Of a DNA stretch of 43,358 nucleotides, positions 43,263 through 43,358 are shown one piece after another (within the stretch, counting starts at the first letter, position 1; every line of letters starts with the position of its first letter). The stretch spans positions 1 to 43,358 of the forward strand of contig NZ_FUXU01000036.1 in the NCBI RefSeq assembly GCF_900167155.1. The letters are read 5' to 3'. The notes below the pieces were generated by a model. It searched no databases. It worked only from the letters and a program-made list of their open reading frames with translations, and was not told where the DNA came from. Both the position numbers and the translations under genes were made by a program. The stretch comes from Enterovibrio nigricans DSM 22720 (GTDB lineage Bacteria; Pseudomonadota; Gammaproteobacteria; Enterobacterales; Vibrionaceae).

Positions 43263-43358
43263 GGCTTTGTTGCTTAATTCGGTTGGAAGACATGGCAGCC
43301 TAAAGTTGTTCGGTTCTTAAGCAATATACTGAGTTTCAGGCATACCCAGTCCTGTAAG
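43263..43358. mobile_element. End of a second IS5-family (IS903-like) element, cut by the window edge
   Basis: The plus strand begins with GGCTTTGTTGCTTAATTC, differing by one base from the IS end at the left edge of the window. A transposase tail is encoded 54 bases inside on the minus strand. This is the transposase 3' end of the element. Its orientation relative to the left copy is direct: in both, the transposase would be on the minus strand. Confidence 0.75.
43317..43358 (-). CDS. C-terminal fragment of an IS5-family transposase
   Basis: The last 13 codons read LTGLGMPETQYIA followed by TAA. From memory, IS903 transposase ends in a very similar GMPESVRIA. The spacing of 54 bases between the stop codon and the IS end also fits that group. 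The rest of the gene lies outside the window. Confidence 0.65.
   Translation of the reverse strand, partial: LTGLGMPETQYIA

Noticed and set aside
1-43358. The window as a 43-44 kb circular element joined through one IS copy
   Set aside because: It carries chromosomal housekeeping genes (uvrC, pgsA, fumA, pabB) and no replication genes, and the 9-base flanks at the two IS ends do not match.

Overview
The window looks like a chromosomal segment of a marine gammaproteobacterium of the Vibrionaceae. The evidence is a chromosomal-type integron integrase with an SOS box and a cassette beside it, a VarA/UvrY-UvrC-PgsA block, a Frp/NfsA-type flavin reductase of exactly 240 aa, grxA followed by ybjL, and an SdaC-SdaA serine pair. 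The resemblance is to Vibrio, Photobacterium, Enterovibrio or Grimontia; I cannot name the species. No tRNA, rRNA, CRISPR array or prophage was seen.

Both ends appear to lie inside copies of an IS5-family (IS903-like) element. Bases 1-45 end in an inverted repeat, and bases 43263-43358 begin with the matching repeat and carry the last 13 codons of a transposase. The window therefore looks like a stretch, or an assembly contig, bounded by repeats. The left IS sits inside the attC site of the first integron cassette (98-448), which is followed by attI and intI (683-1645).

The rest, left to right: class I fumarase (-); pabB and nudL (+); serine transporter and serine dehydratase (+); an ECF sigma factor, an OFA-family MFS transporter, a flavin reductase and an iron-dependent alcohol dehydrogenase (-); grxA and ybjL (+); a PhoP/PhoQ-like two-component pair and an O-antigen-ligase-like protein (+); pgsA, uvrC and varA/uvrY (-); a glutamine amidotransferase and a sulfotransferase (+); an AdiA-type arginine decarboxylase beside a PotE-type antiporter interrupted by a stop codon (-); a small membrane protein and an MFS transporter (+); a transthyretin-like protein lacking key HIU hydrolase residues (+); two tandem cytochrome P460 genes (-) divergent from an AraC regulator (+); a PA-domain M28 peptidase lipoprotein, an RNase T2 and a DUF2867-like protein (-); an atypical NRAMP transporter and a hybrid histidine kinase, both frameshifted (+); and an adenosine/adenine deaminase (+).

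Themes: amino-acid catabolism and acid resistance (serine, arginine), redox proteins (Grx, NfsA, P460, ADH) and envelope sensing (PhoPQ-like, O-antigen ligase). Three otherwise normal genes are broken by three different lesions: a nonsense codon, a 7-bp tandem-repeat gain and a 1-bp gain. Several clean dyads and candidate CRP sites lie in the intergenic regions. I found no clearly new multi-gene system. The most unusual items are the 7-bp repeat in the NRAMP gene, the transthyretin-like protein, the IS-interrupted attC and the AdiA/PotE pairing.
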